Shown here piece by piece: positions 1 through 8,817 of a stretch of DNA of 64,000 bases. Below the pieces are notes generated by a model that was not told the origin of the DNA, did no database searches, and was given only the letters and a program-made list of their open reading frames with translations. Numbering within the stretch: the stretch's first letter is position 1; each line of letters begins with the position of its first letter. This stretch comes from Paenibacillus sp. FSL R5-0341 (GTDB lineage: Bacteria > Bacillota > Bacilli > Paenibacillales > Paenibacillaceae). The stretch is from contig NZ_CP150241.1 in assembly GCF_037975235.1 (NCBI RefSeq), forward strand, positions 1,240,001 to 1,304,000, written 5' to 3'. The position numbers and the translations under genes are program-made.

Positions 1-461
1 TGCTGGCCTTTGTATTTGGTGGAGGTTTGGCAGGAGTGGCGGCAGCGATTGCGCTGACTCACTGGCCGAATCTGGCCCGGATTGTAAGAGCGGAGATGAT
101 TCAACTGAAATCCGCAGAATACATTCAGATTTCACATAAGTTAGGTCGATCGCGGATACAAATTGCGGTGCAGCATATGCTGCCACATCTGGTCCCGCAA
201 CTGTTCGTGGGCGTACTGCTAATCTTTCCCCATGCGATTCTGCATGAGGCAGCCATTACGTTTCTGGGGCTGGGGTTGTCCCCGCAACAACCGGCAATTG
301 GAATTATTTTGTCAGAGTCGATGAGATATTTATCTGCTGGCATGTGGTGGCTTGCCTTTTTCCCGGGACTGGCACTGTTGCTGGTTGTTCGTGCGTTTGA
401 TGTATTGGGCAACAGTCTGAGGACATTGACGGGGACAGGTAGTTCAAGGGAGGTGAGGTAA
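1..461 (+). CDS. ABC transporter permease, NikC/DppC type (5' truncated by window edge)
   Basis: Inner-membrane subunit of a nickel/peptide/opine-type ABC importer. The reading frame is open from base 3, so the N terminus lies outside the window. The visible part has the binding-protein-dependent permease signature around residues 38-60 (KSAEYIQISHKLG, the EAA-loop region that contacts the ATPase), followed by hydrophobic segments and the FLGLGLSPQQPAIG motif typical of DppC/NikC proteins. It ends 2 bp before the first ATPase gene, so the three genes form one operon. The substrate cannot be told from this fragment. Confidence 0.9.
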   Translation, partial: LAFVFGGGLAGVAAAIALTHWPNLARIVRAEMIQLKSAEYIQISHKLGRSRIQIAVQHMLPHLVPQLFVGVLLIFPHAILHEAAITFLGLGLSPQQPAIGIILSESMRYLSAGMWWLAFFPGLALLLVVRAFDVLGNSLRTLTGTGSSREVR

Positions 462-463
462 AT

Positions 464-1420
464 ATGGCTCTTCTTGATATTGAGGGAGTATCGGTGTCAT
501 TTCGGCGTGCTCGTGGTTGGTCTGGACAAGAACAGATTGTTGTCATTCAGAATCTGGATCTTTCCATAAACGAGGGCGAGATCGTGGCTGTTGTAGGTGC
601 AAGCGGATCGGGTAAAAGTGTGCTGGCGCAGGCCATCATGGGCATTCTGCCTGTCAATGCCAAGTTGGAAGGTAGAATTAGCTATGAAGGCAAGCCTTTA
701 ACCCCAGAGCGGCAGCTTCATCTGCGTGGAGACGAACTGGTGTTGATCCCGCAATCCGTCAGTTATTTGGACCCGCTGATGAAGGTGGGGAGACAAGTTC
801 AGCCGGTAACCCAAGATGTGGGAAGGAAGCGCAGATTCATGACTCGATCCCACTTGAAAAAGACGGAGCAGGAGCTGACGGATCGTTATCATCTTCCTCA
901 AGGAACAGCCGGGAAATACCCGTTTGAGTTGTCCGGAGGTATGGCAAGGCGAGTGCTGATGGCGACAGCGACCTCGGGTCAGCCCAAGCTGATCATTGCA
1001 GATGAGCCGACACCAGGCATCCATCCCGAAGTGCTAGCCGAGACGATGAAGCAATTTCGCGAGCTTGCAAATCAAGGCGTAGGTATCCTGTGGATTACGC
1101 ATGATGTTACGACGGCCCTGACGGCCGCTGATCGCATCGCTGTATTTTATGCGGGTACCAATGTAGAGACGGCGCAGGTGCATGATTTTAAAGGGAATGG
1201 AGAACGTCTGCGTCATCCATATACGAAAGCGCTCTGGAATGCGTTGCCGCAGAATGGATTTCAGCCACTCCCAGGCTCCCAGCCATTGGCAGGTCAAGAG
1301 ATCACGACAGGATGTTCATTTGCTCCCCGATGTAATGCAGCAACCGCTGTATGTACCCGCGAACGTCCAGAGCTTCGTAAGGTTCGGGGCGGAGAAGTGA
1401 GGTGTTTCCATGTCACTTGA
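464..1420 (+). CDS. ABC transporter ATP-binding protein, NikD/DppD type
   Basis: 318-aa ATPase that powers the importer encoded upstream. Walker A GASGSGKS is at residues 45-52, the ABC signature LSGGM near 156-160, Walker B LIIADEP at 176-182 and the switch His at 213. The C-terminal extension carries the oligopeptide/dipeptide-transporter cysteine motif (CSFAPRC at 284-290 followed by further Cys and RP). The start ATG follows GGGAGGTGAGG by a few bases. The stop overlaps the next gene by 11 bp, which suggests translational coupling. The family is certain; the substrate (nickel, opine metallophore or peptide) is not. Confidence 0.9.
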   Translation: MALLDIEGVSVSFRRARGWSGQEQIVVIQNLDLSINEGEIVAVVGASGSGKSVLAQAIMGILPVNAKLEGRISYEGKPLTPERQLHLRGDELVLIPQSVSYLDPLMKVGRQVQPVTQDVGRKRRFMTRSHLKKTEQELTDRYHLPQGTAGKYPFELSGGMARRVLMATATSGQPKLIIADEPTPGIHPEVLAETMKQFRELANQGVGILWITHDVTTALTAADRIAVFYAGTNVETAQVHDFKGNGERLRHPYTKALWNALPQNGFQPLPGSQPLAGQEITTGCSFAPRCNAATAVCTRERPELRKVRGGEVRCFHVT

Positions 1421-2021
1421 AGCACGGGACGTGAGTTACCGTTACGATCCGAAATCGTGGGTGTTCCAGCAGATGAATATGCAGGTGCAACGGGGAGAAG
1501 TGGTGGGCTTATGGGGACCGAGTGGCTGTGGCAAAACAAGCCTTGGGCGCATTCTTGCAGGATATGCCGAACCCGTGGCAGGACAAGTACTTCTGGATGG
1601 GAAACCACTTCCTCATACAGGAGTATGTCCGGTTCAGCTGGTGTTCCAGCACCCGGAGAAAGCCGTGAATCCACGCTGGCGAATGCGTCGTGTACTTCAA
1701 GAAGCGGCTGTGCAGGATGAGCAGTTGCTCGAAGCTTTGGGTATTCAGCAGACCTGGTTGGACCGTAGACCGAGTGAATTATCCGGTGGAGAACTGCAGC
1801 GTTTCTGTGTGGCGCGAGCACTTGGGACAGCGACACGTTACGTGATCGCAGATGAGATGACAACGATGCTGGATGCGATCACGCAGGCACAGATCTGGCA
1901 TACCGTGATGGAAGTGGCTCGCCAGCGTGATCTGGGATTACTGATCATAAGCCATGATCGGGATTTGCTGAACAGGTTGTGCGACAGAATTACACCGATG
2001 CCGATATCGATGTCACTGTAA
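1410..2021 (+). CDS. ABC transporter ATP-binding protein, NikE/DppF type, short form
   Basis: 203-aa second ATPase of the importer. Walker A GPSGCGKTS lies near residue 36, the signature LSGGELQRF near 125, Walker B YVIADEMT near 146 and the switch His in IISHDRD near 182. It stops soon after the switch region, without the C-terminal Cys-rich extension usual in this family (about 250-330 aa), so it is either a naturally short NikE/CntF-type subunit or mildly truncated. The start codon lies inside the end of the preceding gene. A long hairpin terminator follows, so this is the last gene of the operon. Confidence 0.85.
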   Translation: MSLEARDVSYRYDPKSWVFQQMNMQVQRGEVVGLWGPSGCGKTSLGRILAGYAEPVAGQVLLDGKPLPHTGVCPVQLVFQHPEKAVNPRWRMRRVLQEAAVQDEQLLEALGIQQTWLDRRPSELSGGELQRFCVARALGTATRYVIADEMTTMLDAITQAQIWHTVMEVARQRDLGLLIISHDRDLLNRLCDRITPMPISMSL

Positions 2022-2057
2022 TTTTAAATATGTTCGAATAAACAAAATGATCAAATA

Positions 2058-2136
2058 CAAAAGGGGAGCCCCTTGTTCAGTCATTGACCATGAATGTGAG
2101 TCATGGACTTGACTACGGGGCACCCTTTTTTTATTT
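2058..2136 (+). terminator. Rho-independent terminator of the ABC importer operon
   Basis: A long imperfect inverted repeat: arms AAAGGGGAGCCCC and GGGGCACCCTTT, plus an inner repeat AGTCATTGACCATG / CATGGACTTGACT, followed by a T run at 2126-2132. Confidence 0.8.
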
Positions 2137-2205
2137 TGACAAATATTCACCATTTAACGAACAGTATACGTTATGTTCGCAACGTACATAGATCTAACTA
2201 ACAGT

Positions 2206-3396
2206 TTATTTGCCCGACACATTGCTTAACAACACAGACAATCTGCGCATGGCCTCTTCCACCGTAGAACGTGGACAGGCTACATTAATGCGCATGAATC
2301 CTGTGCCCTCTGCTCCAAAGATGCTTCCGTCATTGAAAGCAAGCCTCGCTTCATGAAGCAGCATGTTGCATAGTTGTGCATGTGGGATATTCAGCTCCCG
2401 GAAATCCATCCATAACAGATAGGTTGCTTCGGGCAGAACCATTTTGATCTTTGGCATATGTTCCGCGACATATTGCTGTACATACTCCATATTCCCACGG
2501 ATATATGCAAGGCACTCATCGAGCCATTCCTCGGCACCGTTGTAAGCCGCTTCGGTTGCAACAGCTCCCAACGTACTGATACTGGCAAGTCCCATCGTTT
2601 TTACACCCTGCGCGAACGATTCTCGCAACCTGGCGTTAGGAATGATGATGTTGGATGTGCAGAGGCCAGGAATGTTGAACGTTTTGCTTGGAGCCGTACA
2701 GATGATACTTAGATCAGAGACGGCGTCCGAGATCAGGGTCAGCGGTGTATGAGCTCCGCGGTGATGAACAAGATCAGCATGAATTTCATCCGAGACGATT
2801 AGTACGTTGTATTGCAGGCACAGCGACGTGAGCCCTTCAAGCTCCTCTCGAGTCCATACCCGTCCAACCGGGTTGTGAGGGCTGCACAGAATTAGCATTT
2901 TGACCCGACCCGTCTGCAAGCTGGATTCCAGTTGTTCCAGATCCATCGAGTAATGACCGTTATTCTCTACCAAAGGATTGGTGATCAGTTCACGGCCTTG
3001 ACCACGTACGACTTCATAAAAGGGAGCATACACCGGAGTCTGGATGACCACTGCATCTCCCGGCTCTGTGAATCGTTGTACAGCAATACTTAGCGCGGGC
3101 ACAATACCAGGAGTGAATACGATCCAGTCATCGTTAATTTTCCAATTGTGGCGCCGTTCCATCCATCCTGCGACAGCTGCATGATACGCCTCAGTCCGTA
3201 CTGTATAACCAAAAATTCCGTGCTCCATCCGTGTTTTCAGGGCCTGAATAACGGATGGTGGAGCAGCGAAATCCATATCGGCCACCCACATCGGAAGCGC
3301 ATCAGCAGCGCCGAAGATATCCTCAAGCGCATCCCATTTCTCTGATCCTGTAGAAATCCGGTTAATAGACTGGTCAAATGTACTGTTATTGTTCAT
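2206..3396 (-). CDS. patB: MalY/PatB family aminotransferase (probable C-S beta-lyase)
   Basis: 396-aa fold-type I PLP enzyme. The MalY/PatB opening block (LPMWVADMDFAAPPSV) is present, as are the PLP-ring motif SPHNPVGRVW, the cofactor-contacting SDEIHADL and the Schiff-base lysine in the APSKTFN motif. Family members cleave cystathionine or cysteine conjugates to release a thiol, pyruvate and ammonia. An upstream in-frame codon exists, but the ATG at 3396 follows an AAGGGGG site about ten bases upstream and matches the family N terminus. The gene diverges from the stalk-domain gene across 412 bp. Lyase rather than transaminase activity is inferred from the family. Confidence 0.85.
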   Translation of the reverse strand: MNNNSTFDQSINRISTGSEKWDALEDIFGAADALPMWVADMDFAAPPSVIQALKTRMEHGIFGYTVRTEAYHAAVAGWMERRHNWKINDDWIVFTPGIVPALSIAVQRFTEPGDAVVIQTPVYAPFYEVVRGQGRELITNPLVENNGHYSMDLEQLESSLQTGRVKMLILCSPHNPVGRVWTREELEGLTSLCLQYNVLIVSDEIHADLVHHRGAHTPLTLISDAVSDLSIICTAPSKTFNIPGLCTSNIIIPNARLRESFAQGVKTMGLASISTLGAVATEAAYNGAEEWLDECLAYIRGNMEYVQQYVAEHMPKIKMVLPEATYLLWMDFRELNIPHAQLCNMLLHEARLAFNDGSIFGAEGTGFMRINVACPRSTVEEAMRRLSVLLSNVSGK

Positions 3397-3724
3397 TGCA
3401 TAAATCCCCCTTGAATTCCGTTCCTTCGACCACAATCGACAAACAATTATCTAATACATTGGTTATTTTCGCAACTATTATGCGTGTATGAGAGCTTCAT
3501 ATATATGGTCCGAAATTCGGGACTTTATTCATATAAGAACAAATTAACGAGCCAGGGAACAGCAGGCATACAACAAAGACTATTTTTGTACGCCCCAGGT
3601 CCTGTTTTAGCCATTAATCGTTTACATCCTCTTACCAGATGCTATTATATTGCTAACATTTGATGGAACAACGGGCTGTTATCCGAATAAGCTCGTACCC
3701 ATACATGATGAGCATAACTACATG

Positions 3725-3780
3725 AGCCTTTTGCTTACATCGAGTGATCATCATGAATCGTAAGATGTATGCAAAAGGCT
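3725..3780. promoter_or_regulatory. Long inverted repeat just upstream of the stalk-domain gene
   Basis: Two 17-nt arms (3725-3741 and 3764-3780) pair with one mismatch; the outer ten bases are AGCCTTTTGC / GCAAAAGGCT. The hairpin ends 28 bp before the start codon and has no T run, so it looks like a 5'-UTR structure or operator rather than a terminator. The rest of the 3397-3808 gap has one near-palindrome at 3508-3523 (GTCCGAAATTCGGGAC) and nothing else I can name. Confidence 0.6.
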
Positions 3781-3808
3781 GACATTTGAATTCAGGAGGC
3801 GTATTGGG

Positions 3809-4498
3809 ATGAAAAACAAGAAGTGGTTAATTGCTGCGGGTGTGTTTGGCATGGTGTTGACGGGATCGGCAGGCGTATATGCAGGTACACAACTGGAGAC
3901 GATCAAAGCTTATCTGAACCATGGGCTCGCCATCGAAGTGAACGGACAGAAATTCACACCGACAGGTGATCAGGGCAAAAAGCTTGCGCCAATTACGTAT
4001 CAAGGCAGTACATATCTTCCCGTTCGTTCCATTGCAGATGCGTTGAAGACCGAAGTGAAGTATGATGCTCAAAACAATAAAGTAAGCATCGGCTCTTCAA
4101 GCTCTTCTGGTGGGTCAACATCCACAGGCAACAGTGGATCGACATCGCCATCCACAGGTACGAACACACAGGCGGCAGGCGTGAAGTCCAAGTATCTGCC
4201 AGCAGATTTCCCGTTACCGAAGGATGCGAAGTCAACCAGCCTCATTGAGAACATAATGGATGGTAACAAAAAAGTAGTGCTCACTTACACAACCAAAGAA
4301 ACATTACTAACCGTTGGAACATCCTACAAAGACTACTACCAGACCAAAAATCTGAGTCAGAACACTCAGGATATCCAGGCAGACGGCTTCAGCATCGTGG
4401 GTCGTGAAGATGGTAAATATGCCGTAACCATCACGGGTTCTGTGTCTGCAACCAACAAGGATCTGAATGAAATCACCGTGGTGTGGGGCGAAGAGTAA
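3809..4498 (+). CDS. Secreted protein with copper amine oxidase-like N-terminal (stalk) domain
   Basis: 229-aa exported protein. A signal peptide covers about residues 1-26 (MKNKKWLIAAGVFG... then AGVYAG). Residues 30-95 form the short stalk domain common in Paenibacillus envelope proteins, with the hallmark PITYQGSTYLPVRSIADAL. A Ser/Thr/Gly-rich linker (about 96-125) leads to an unrecognised C-terminal domain. The first 95 residues are clearly paralogous to the protein at 51421-52128. The ATG follows an AGGAGG site. A strong terminator follows and the gene appears monocistronic. Function is unknown; a wall or extracellular binding role is only an inference. Confidence 0.85.
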   Translation: MKNKKWLIAAGVFGMVLTGSAGVYAGTQLETIKAYLNHGLAIEVNGQKFTPTGDQGKKLAPITYQGSTYLPVRSIADALKTEVKYDAQNNKVSIGSSSSSGGSTSTGNSGSTSPSTGTNTQAAGVKSKYLPADFPLPKDAKSTSLIENIMDGNKKVVLTYTTKETLLTVGTSYKDYYQTKNLSQNTQDIQADGFSIVGREDGKYAVTITGSVSATNKDLNEITVVWGEE

Positions 4499-4525
4499 TC
4501 TTCCCTTCTATAAAAGACGAACAGC

Positions 4526-4577
4526 GAAAGCCGCCCGTTGAAATCGTAACAGATTTCATTGGACGGCTTTTTTGGTT
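4526..4577 (+). terminator. Rho-independent terminator
   Basis: GAAAGCCGCCCGTTGAAATC pairs with GATTTCATTGGACGGCTTTT with few mismatches, followed by a T run. It may also serve the convergent S9 peptidase gene. Confidence 0.85.
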
Positions 4578-4627
4578 AAATCCCTATCTGGTTCTATACA
4601 CTGAATTATTAATCTAAATATTAGTCC

Positions 4628-6643
4628 TTACAGGTACTCGTTAAACCATCCGGCAATATGCTCCAGACGGCGTACCCTCAAGTGAGGATGACCTCCCCGA
4701 GACAACTCATGGTTGGCACCTGGGAAACGAACAAGACGGGTGATCTGTTTGCGTCGTTTCAACGCAATGTATAACTGCTCGGCCTGTTCAATCGGACACC
4801 GCAGATCCTGTTCGCCATGTAAAATGAGCAGCGGAGTGCTTACGTTGCCGACATAAGCGAGCGGAGAATGTTTCCACAGCTTTTCCGTGTCATCCCATGC
4901 GTTACCGCCAATCTGGTCTTCCGTGAAGAAATATCCAATGTCACTTACGCCGTAGAACGATAGCCAGTTAGAGATGGAACGCTGGGTAACAGCGGCCTTA
5001 AAGCGGTCCGTGTGTCCAACAATCCAGTTAGTCATGAAGCCTCCATAACTACCGCCGGTTACACCTAGTCTGGACTCATCGATAAACTCATATTGGGATA
5101 GGACGTAATCCACGCTCTCCATGAGATCGCGATAATCGCCACCACCGTAATCTCCGCGACAGGCATCTACAAACTGCTGCCCGTATCCGAGGCCACCGCG
5201 TGGATTGATGTATACAACAGCGTAGCCTTGTGCGGCGAGAATCTGGAACTCGTGCATAAATGTAAAACCATACATCATGTGCGGGCCGCCATGAATCTCC
5301 AGAATGGTCGGGATTTTGACCCCGTCGACCATGCCATGAGGTTTCATGATCCACCCTTGCAGCCGCAGGCCATCTGAGGAATTGAACCAGAAGGTTTCCG
5401 GTGTACTAAGGTGGATCTCATTCTCAAGTTGTGGATTGCTCCGGGTGAGTTGAATAGGCTCTACATCGGAATTTTCCGGTTGTTCATATACATAGAGATC
5501 ACCAGGACTGCGTGTATCCGCAACAGCGGCAACGATCTGCCCGTTTTCCAACTCGGCAAATTGATAAATCTCCCGTTCGTCAGGCCATATATAGTCGGCA
5601 CTGCTGCCGTCTCGTGCGAATTTGGCGATGCGTACACTACCATGGATCGTCGCTAGACAGAGGATGGACGAACCATCCCGACTGAATACAGGCCCCGTGG
5701 TTGTCAGATGTGAACGCATGTCTCCGACAATGCTGTGATTCAACTGTACGTCCCAATCGGTACTCAGACATACGAGCTCACCACCTGATATCTGAAGGGT
5801 GTACAGCTTCACAAGTGTGGCATTTCCATAGGAACGGTCACTGGCGAGCAGTGCCAAGGATTTTCCATCCGGTGCGAAAGTCAGTCGGCTGAACGTATAT
5901 CCTTCCGGAGTTATCTGCTGCACATCTGATCCGTCTACCTTGGCAAGGTAAATATGATTGGTCAGGGTGTAATCGTTATGCTCCTCGCCTTCTTCGGGCA
6001 TCTGTGCAATCCATGCGATGGATGTTCCGTCCGGTGACCAGACATAGTCTCCAACGTCATAATGACCTGTAGTTACCGGGGTTGCTTCCGCGTCCAAGTC
6101 GATTGATGGAATGGTGAAAAGATGGGCACGTCTTCCGTTCCATAATCCGCCGGCATCTGACTTCATGCGAATTCGGTCTACAACATGTTCTTGCGGCAGT
6201 TTATGTTCATCGTCTTTAGGATCTGTAGGTTCTAAGTCTTCTTGTCCGCTCATATCCACGGATGATTTCACAAGTAAGGTATGACCATCCGGTGACCATA
6301 GCAGGGAACTGACGCCATGTTTCAGGTGACTGATTTGCTGTGCTTCTCCGCCATCTGATGCGATAATCCACACTTGGGATTTACCATCAACCTCTCGTAT
6401 AAAAGCAAGCTGAGTCCCATCTGGCGACCAGGCAGGGGAATGATCCTTCTCTCCATAAGTAAAGGGTCTGTCCTTTTGACTCCCCAGATGAAGCAGTCTT
6501 AGGTGAGAACAATAACCGTCACGTGCTTCATTCGTTTTCCGGCTTACATATACCAGTTGTCCGCCTTGAGGGGACGGAGTTGGATCGTTAACCCATGTAA
6601 TCTGATAAAGATCTTCCGATGTTATGCCGCGCTGACTCATCAT
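4628..6643 (-). CDS. S9 family prolyl oligopeptidase/acylaminoacyl peptidase (YuxL-like)
   Basis: 671-aa predicted cytoplasmic serine peptidase. The N-terminal two thirds is a beta-propeller made of TolB/WD40-like repeats, with recurrent WSPDGT blocks. The C-terminal third is an alpha/beta hydrolase with nucleophile Ser in TGGSYGGF (about residue 531), Asp in GEQDLRCP (about 612) and His in GANHELSRGG (about 644). Size and order match Bacillus YuxL and acylaminoacyl peptidases. The start at 6643 is chosen because GGGAGG lies seven bases upstream; earlier and later Met codons are less well placed. Substrate specificity is unknown. Confidence 0.85.
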   Translation of the reverse strand: MMSQRGITSEDLYQITWVNDPTPSPQGGQLVYVSRKTNEARDGYCSHLRLLHLGSQKDRPFTYGEKDHSPAWSPDGTQLAFIREVDGKSQVWIIASDGGEAQQISHLKHGVSSLLWSPDGHTLLVKSSVDMSGQEDLEPTDPKDDEHKLPQEHVVDRIRMKSDAGGLWNGRRAHLFTIPSIDLDAEATPVTTGHYDVGDYVWSPDGTSIAWIAQMPEEGEEHNDYTLTNHIYLAKVDGSDVQQITPEGYTFSRLTFAPDGKSLALLASDRSYGNATLVKLYTLQISGGELVCLSTDWDVQLNHSIVGDMRSHLTTTGPVFSRDGSSILCLATIHGSVRIAKFARDGSSADYIWPDEREIYQFAELENGQIVAAVADTRSPGDLYVYEQPENSDVEPIQLTRSNPQLENEIHLSTPETFWFNSSDGLRLQGWIMKPHGMVDGVKIPTILEIHGGPHMMYGFTFMHEFQILAAQGYAVVYINPRGGLGYGQQFVDACRGDYGGGDYRDLMESVDYVLSQYEFIDESRLGVTGGSYGGFMTNWIVGHTDRFKAAVTQRSISNWLSFYGVSDIGYFFTEDQIGGNAWDDTEKLWKHSPLAYVGNVSTPLLILHGEQDLRCPIEQAEQLYIALKRRKQITRLVRFPGANHELSRGGHPHLRVRRLEHIAGWFNEYL

Positions 6644-6782
6644 TGTTTGTCCTCCCACCATGAATTAGAATTGGCTAATTTCCTAACCTTTCCATTTATA
6701 TTAACGGAAAGCTAGGGACAGGACAATAAGTGTAATGAAGGAGGGTAAGACATTTAACAATGTATATTAATTGAATTAAATT

Positions 6783-6931
6783 TTTGCACGTAACGTAGAG
6801 GACAGAAATAACCTGAAGAAGCGGAGCGTTCGCCTTTATCCCCGGATTTTCACTTTGAAAAAGTGGAATCGAAAAATCTGGGGATAACAGCGATCGGAAG
6901 GTTGTTCTGTCATCAGAGTGACCCATGCAAA
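6783..6931 (+). repeat. Palindromic intergenic repeat, copy A
   Basis: 149-bp element bounded by TTTGCA / TGCAAA. Nested inverted blocks follow: GACAGAAATAACCT with AGGTTGTTCTGTC, then the core TTATCCCCGGATTT with AAATCTGGGGATAA. The whole unit can fold as one imperfect hairpin. Copies B (28230-28372, reverse), C (43799-43952) and D (53271-53417, reverse) share these blocks. It sits in the 523-bp gap between two divergent genes; I see nothing else definite in that gap. Confidence 0.85.
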
Positions 6932-7166
6932 CATTCTTTGTTCAATTCATATAGGTGTGGTAAAAGGATTTGCTCGGAGGATGACGAATCCTAATGTTGA
7001 ATAAGCGCAGAAATGATGAAAAATGGTCTTAATCTAAATGTTTAACATGGGTGAATTTGGTTTAATGGACAATGCAATTCCTGTTCTATATTCAGGTATT
7101 CGATTCATAGCAATTCGTTTATATATAACACTTATGATTCAGTCGCAATGGAGGAGGAACGTCACG

Positions 7167-7724
7167 TTGAGCACATCCTATGAGCAGCATGTGGAATATC
7201 CAAACCGAAAACGAATGGCGTGGCTTACGGCAGGGGCAGCACTTTTTGTGGCAGCCGGATTTTTTTTGATTTTTGATGGTTCCTCAGTTACGAATGATTC
7301 CATCCTTTCGGGTGTGATTGGTGTTCTTTCCATTTTGTTTTTCGGGCTATGTTTCTGCTACAGTCTGGTAAAGATGATCAAGAAGGAACCTTCTTTTGTG
7401 ATCGATGAGGATGGGTTCGTGGATGCATCTTCTTATACCGCAGGAGGAGCCGTGGCCTGGAGAGATGTTGAAAATATTTTTATGTATGAATTAATGGGTC
7501 AGAAAATGATCGGGGTCAAACTGCGAGATGAGAAAGCCTATTTGGATCGCCAGAATGGGATGAAACGCAAGTTGATGACGGTCAACAGCAATATGGTCGA
7601 TGCGACCATCAGCGTTGCCCAAAGTAGCCTCACATTGCCACTGGATCAATTGTATATCATGATGATGAGCCATTGGAGACATGTAAATGATAGCATGATT
7701 CATGATTCGTATAGTCGTCATTAG
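7167..7724 (+). CDS. Two-TM protein resembling the STM3941 family
   Basis: 185-aa hypothetical membrane protein. Two transmembrane helices at about residues 18-37 and 45-65 are followed by a cytoplasmic beta-rich domain (SFVIDEDGFVDASSY...AWRDVENIFMYE), a layout resembling STM3941/PH-like membrane proteins. The TTG at 7167 is preferred as start because GGAGGAGG precedes it; upstream ATG codons lack a ribosome site. An aldo/keto reductase gene follows in the same direction, 44 bp downstream. The role is unknown. Confidence 0.65.
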   Translation: MSTSYEQHVEYPNRKRMAWLTAGAALFVAAGFFLIFDGSSVTNDSILSGVIGVLSILFFGLCFCYSLVKMIKKEPSFVIDEDGFVDASSYTAGGAVAWRDVENIFMYELMGQKMIGVKLRDEKAYLDRQNGMKRKLMTVNSNMVDATISVAQSSLTLPLDQLYIMMMSHWRHVNDSMIHDSYSRH

Positions 7725-7768
7725 AGAGATCACACTGTCCATAGAGTCTTCAGAATGGAGGAATATAG

Positions 7769-8635
7769 ATGATGCATGGTAATGCAACTCGCACGATTCT
7801 ACTTCCAGATGGAACTGCCCTGCCTGCGATAGGACAAGGCACATGGAACATGGGAGAGAAGCAATCCAGCCGGGAAGAAGAAGTACGGGCACTGCGTTCC
7901 GGTATTGAACAGGGACTGACCGTGATTGATACAGCGGAGATGTATGCAGAAGGCGGGGCAGAAGTTGTTACGGGAAAGGCTATATCGGGCTATCGTGACG
8001 AAGTCTTTCTCGTATCCAAAGTGTATCCCCATCACGCGGATCGCAAGCAGATGATTACAGCATGTGAGCGAAGTCTCAAGCGCTTAGGAACAGATCGCCT
8101 GGATCTGTATCTGCTCCATTGGCGCGGAGGAGTGCCACTTGAAGAGACGGTTCAGGCTTTGGAACAATTGAAGCAATCCGGTAAAATTCTGCGTTGGGGT
8201 GTATCGAACCTGGATACAAGGGATATGCAGGAGTTATGGGGCCTGCCGGAGGGTGCTCAATGTATGGTGAATCAGGTGTTGTACCATACAGCCTCGCGTG
8301 GTATCGAACATGAGCTGCTTCCCTGGATGCGGGAACGACGTGTTCCGGTCATGGCGTATTGTCCACTGGCCCAAGGTGGCAGACTTCGAAGTGAATTGTT
8401 GGAGCATCCGGTCATTCGAGAGATTGCACAGGGTCGAGGAGTCACGACTTCGCAGATCGCATTAGCCTGGGTGATCAGAGACGGAGACGTAATGGCGATT
8501 CCCAAGGCGGTACAACTGAATCATGTGGCAGACAATGCGGCAGCAGTGAACATCGTTTTGACAAAAGAGGAACTGACCCGGTTGAATGAGGCATTCCCTG
8601 CGCCTAATGGCAAGGTACCTTTAGATATCGTGTGA
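7769..8635 (+). CDS. Aldo/keto reductase
   Basis: 288-aa NAD(P)H-dependent oxidoreductase with a TIM-barrel fold. The catalytic tetrad is visible: Asp and Tyr in DTAEMYAEG (about residues 52-60), Lys in VSKVYPH (about 87) and His in LYLLHWRGG. The C-terminal nucleotide-binding motif VMAIPKAVQ is also present. GGAGG lies seven bases before the first of two ATG codons. A compact terminator follows. The carbonyl substrate cannot be predicted. Confidence 0.9.
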   Translation: MMHGNATRTILLPDGTALPAIGQGTWNMGEKQSSREEEVRALRSGIEQGLTVIDTAEMYAEGGAEVVTGKAISGYRDEVFLVSKVYPHHADRKQMITACERSLKRLGTDRLDLYLLHWRGGVPLEETVQALEQLKQSGKILRWGVSNLDTRDMQELWGLPEGAQCMVNQVLYHTASRGIEHELLPWMRERRVPVMAYCPLAQGGRLRSELLEHPVIREIAQGRGVTTSQIALAWVIRDGDVMAIPKAVQLNHVADNAAAVNIVLTKEELTRLNEAFPAPNGKVPLDIV

Positions 8636-8656
8636 AATAAAACTAATTAAATTATG

Positions 8657-8688
8657 CAGAGCAGATCTTCACGATCTGCTCTTTTTTT
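8657..8688 (+). terminator. Rho-independent terminator
   Basis: Perfect stem AGAGCAGATC / GATCTGCTCT with a short TTCAC loop and a run of seven T. Confidence 0.9.
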
Positions 8689-8750
8689 GTGTGCATCAAT
8701 AGCCGAAGCGTGCCCATCCATTGAGCGAATCTAAATTTTAACAAATGGGC

Positions 8751-8779
8751 TTTACAATACTATATCACTAGTGTACTAT
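8751..8779 (+). promoter_or_regulatory. SigA-type promoter of the GntR-ABC operon with palindromic spacer
   Basis: TTTACA at 8751-8756, a 17-nt spacer and TACTAT at 8774-8779, about 40 bp before the regulator gene. The spacer holds the perfect palindrome CACTAGTG (8766-8773), a plausible autoregulatory operator for the encoded GntR protein. Confidence 0.65.
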
Positions 8780-8817
8780 ATAACTAACACACAAGTACAG
8801 AGAGGAGCGAGAGCTTT

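Noticed and set aside
1294-1863. Open frame of 189 codons on the minus strand across the two ATPase genes
   Set aside because: Shadow of two well-supported overlapping ATPase genes.
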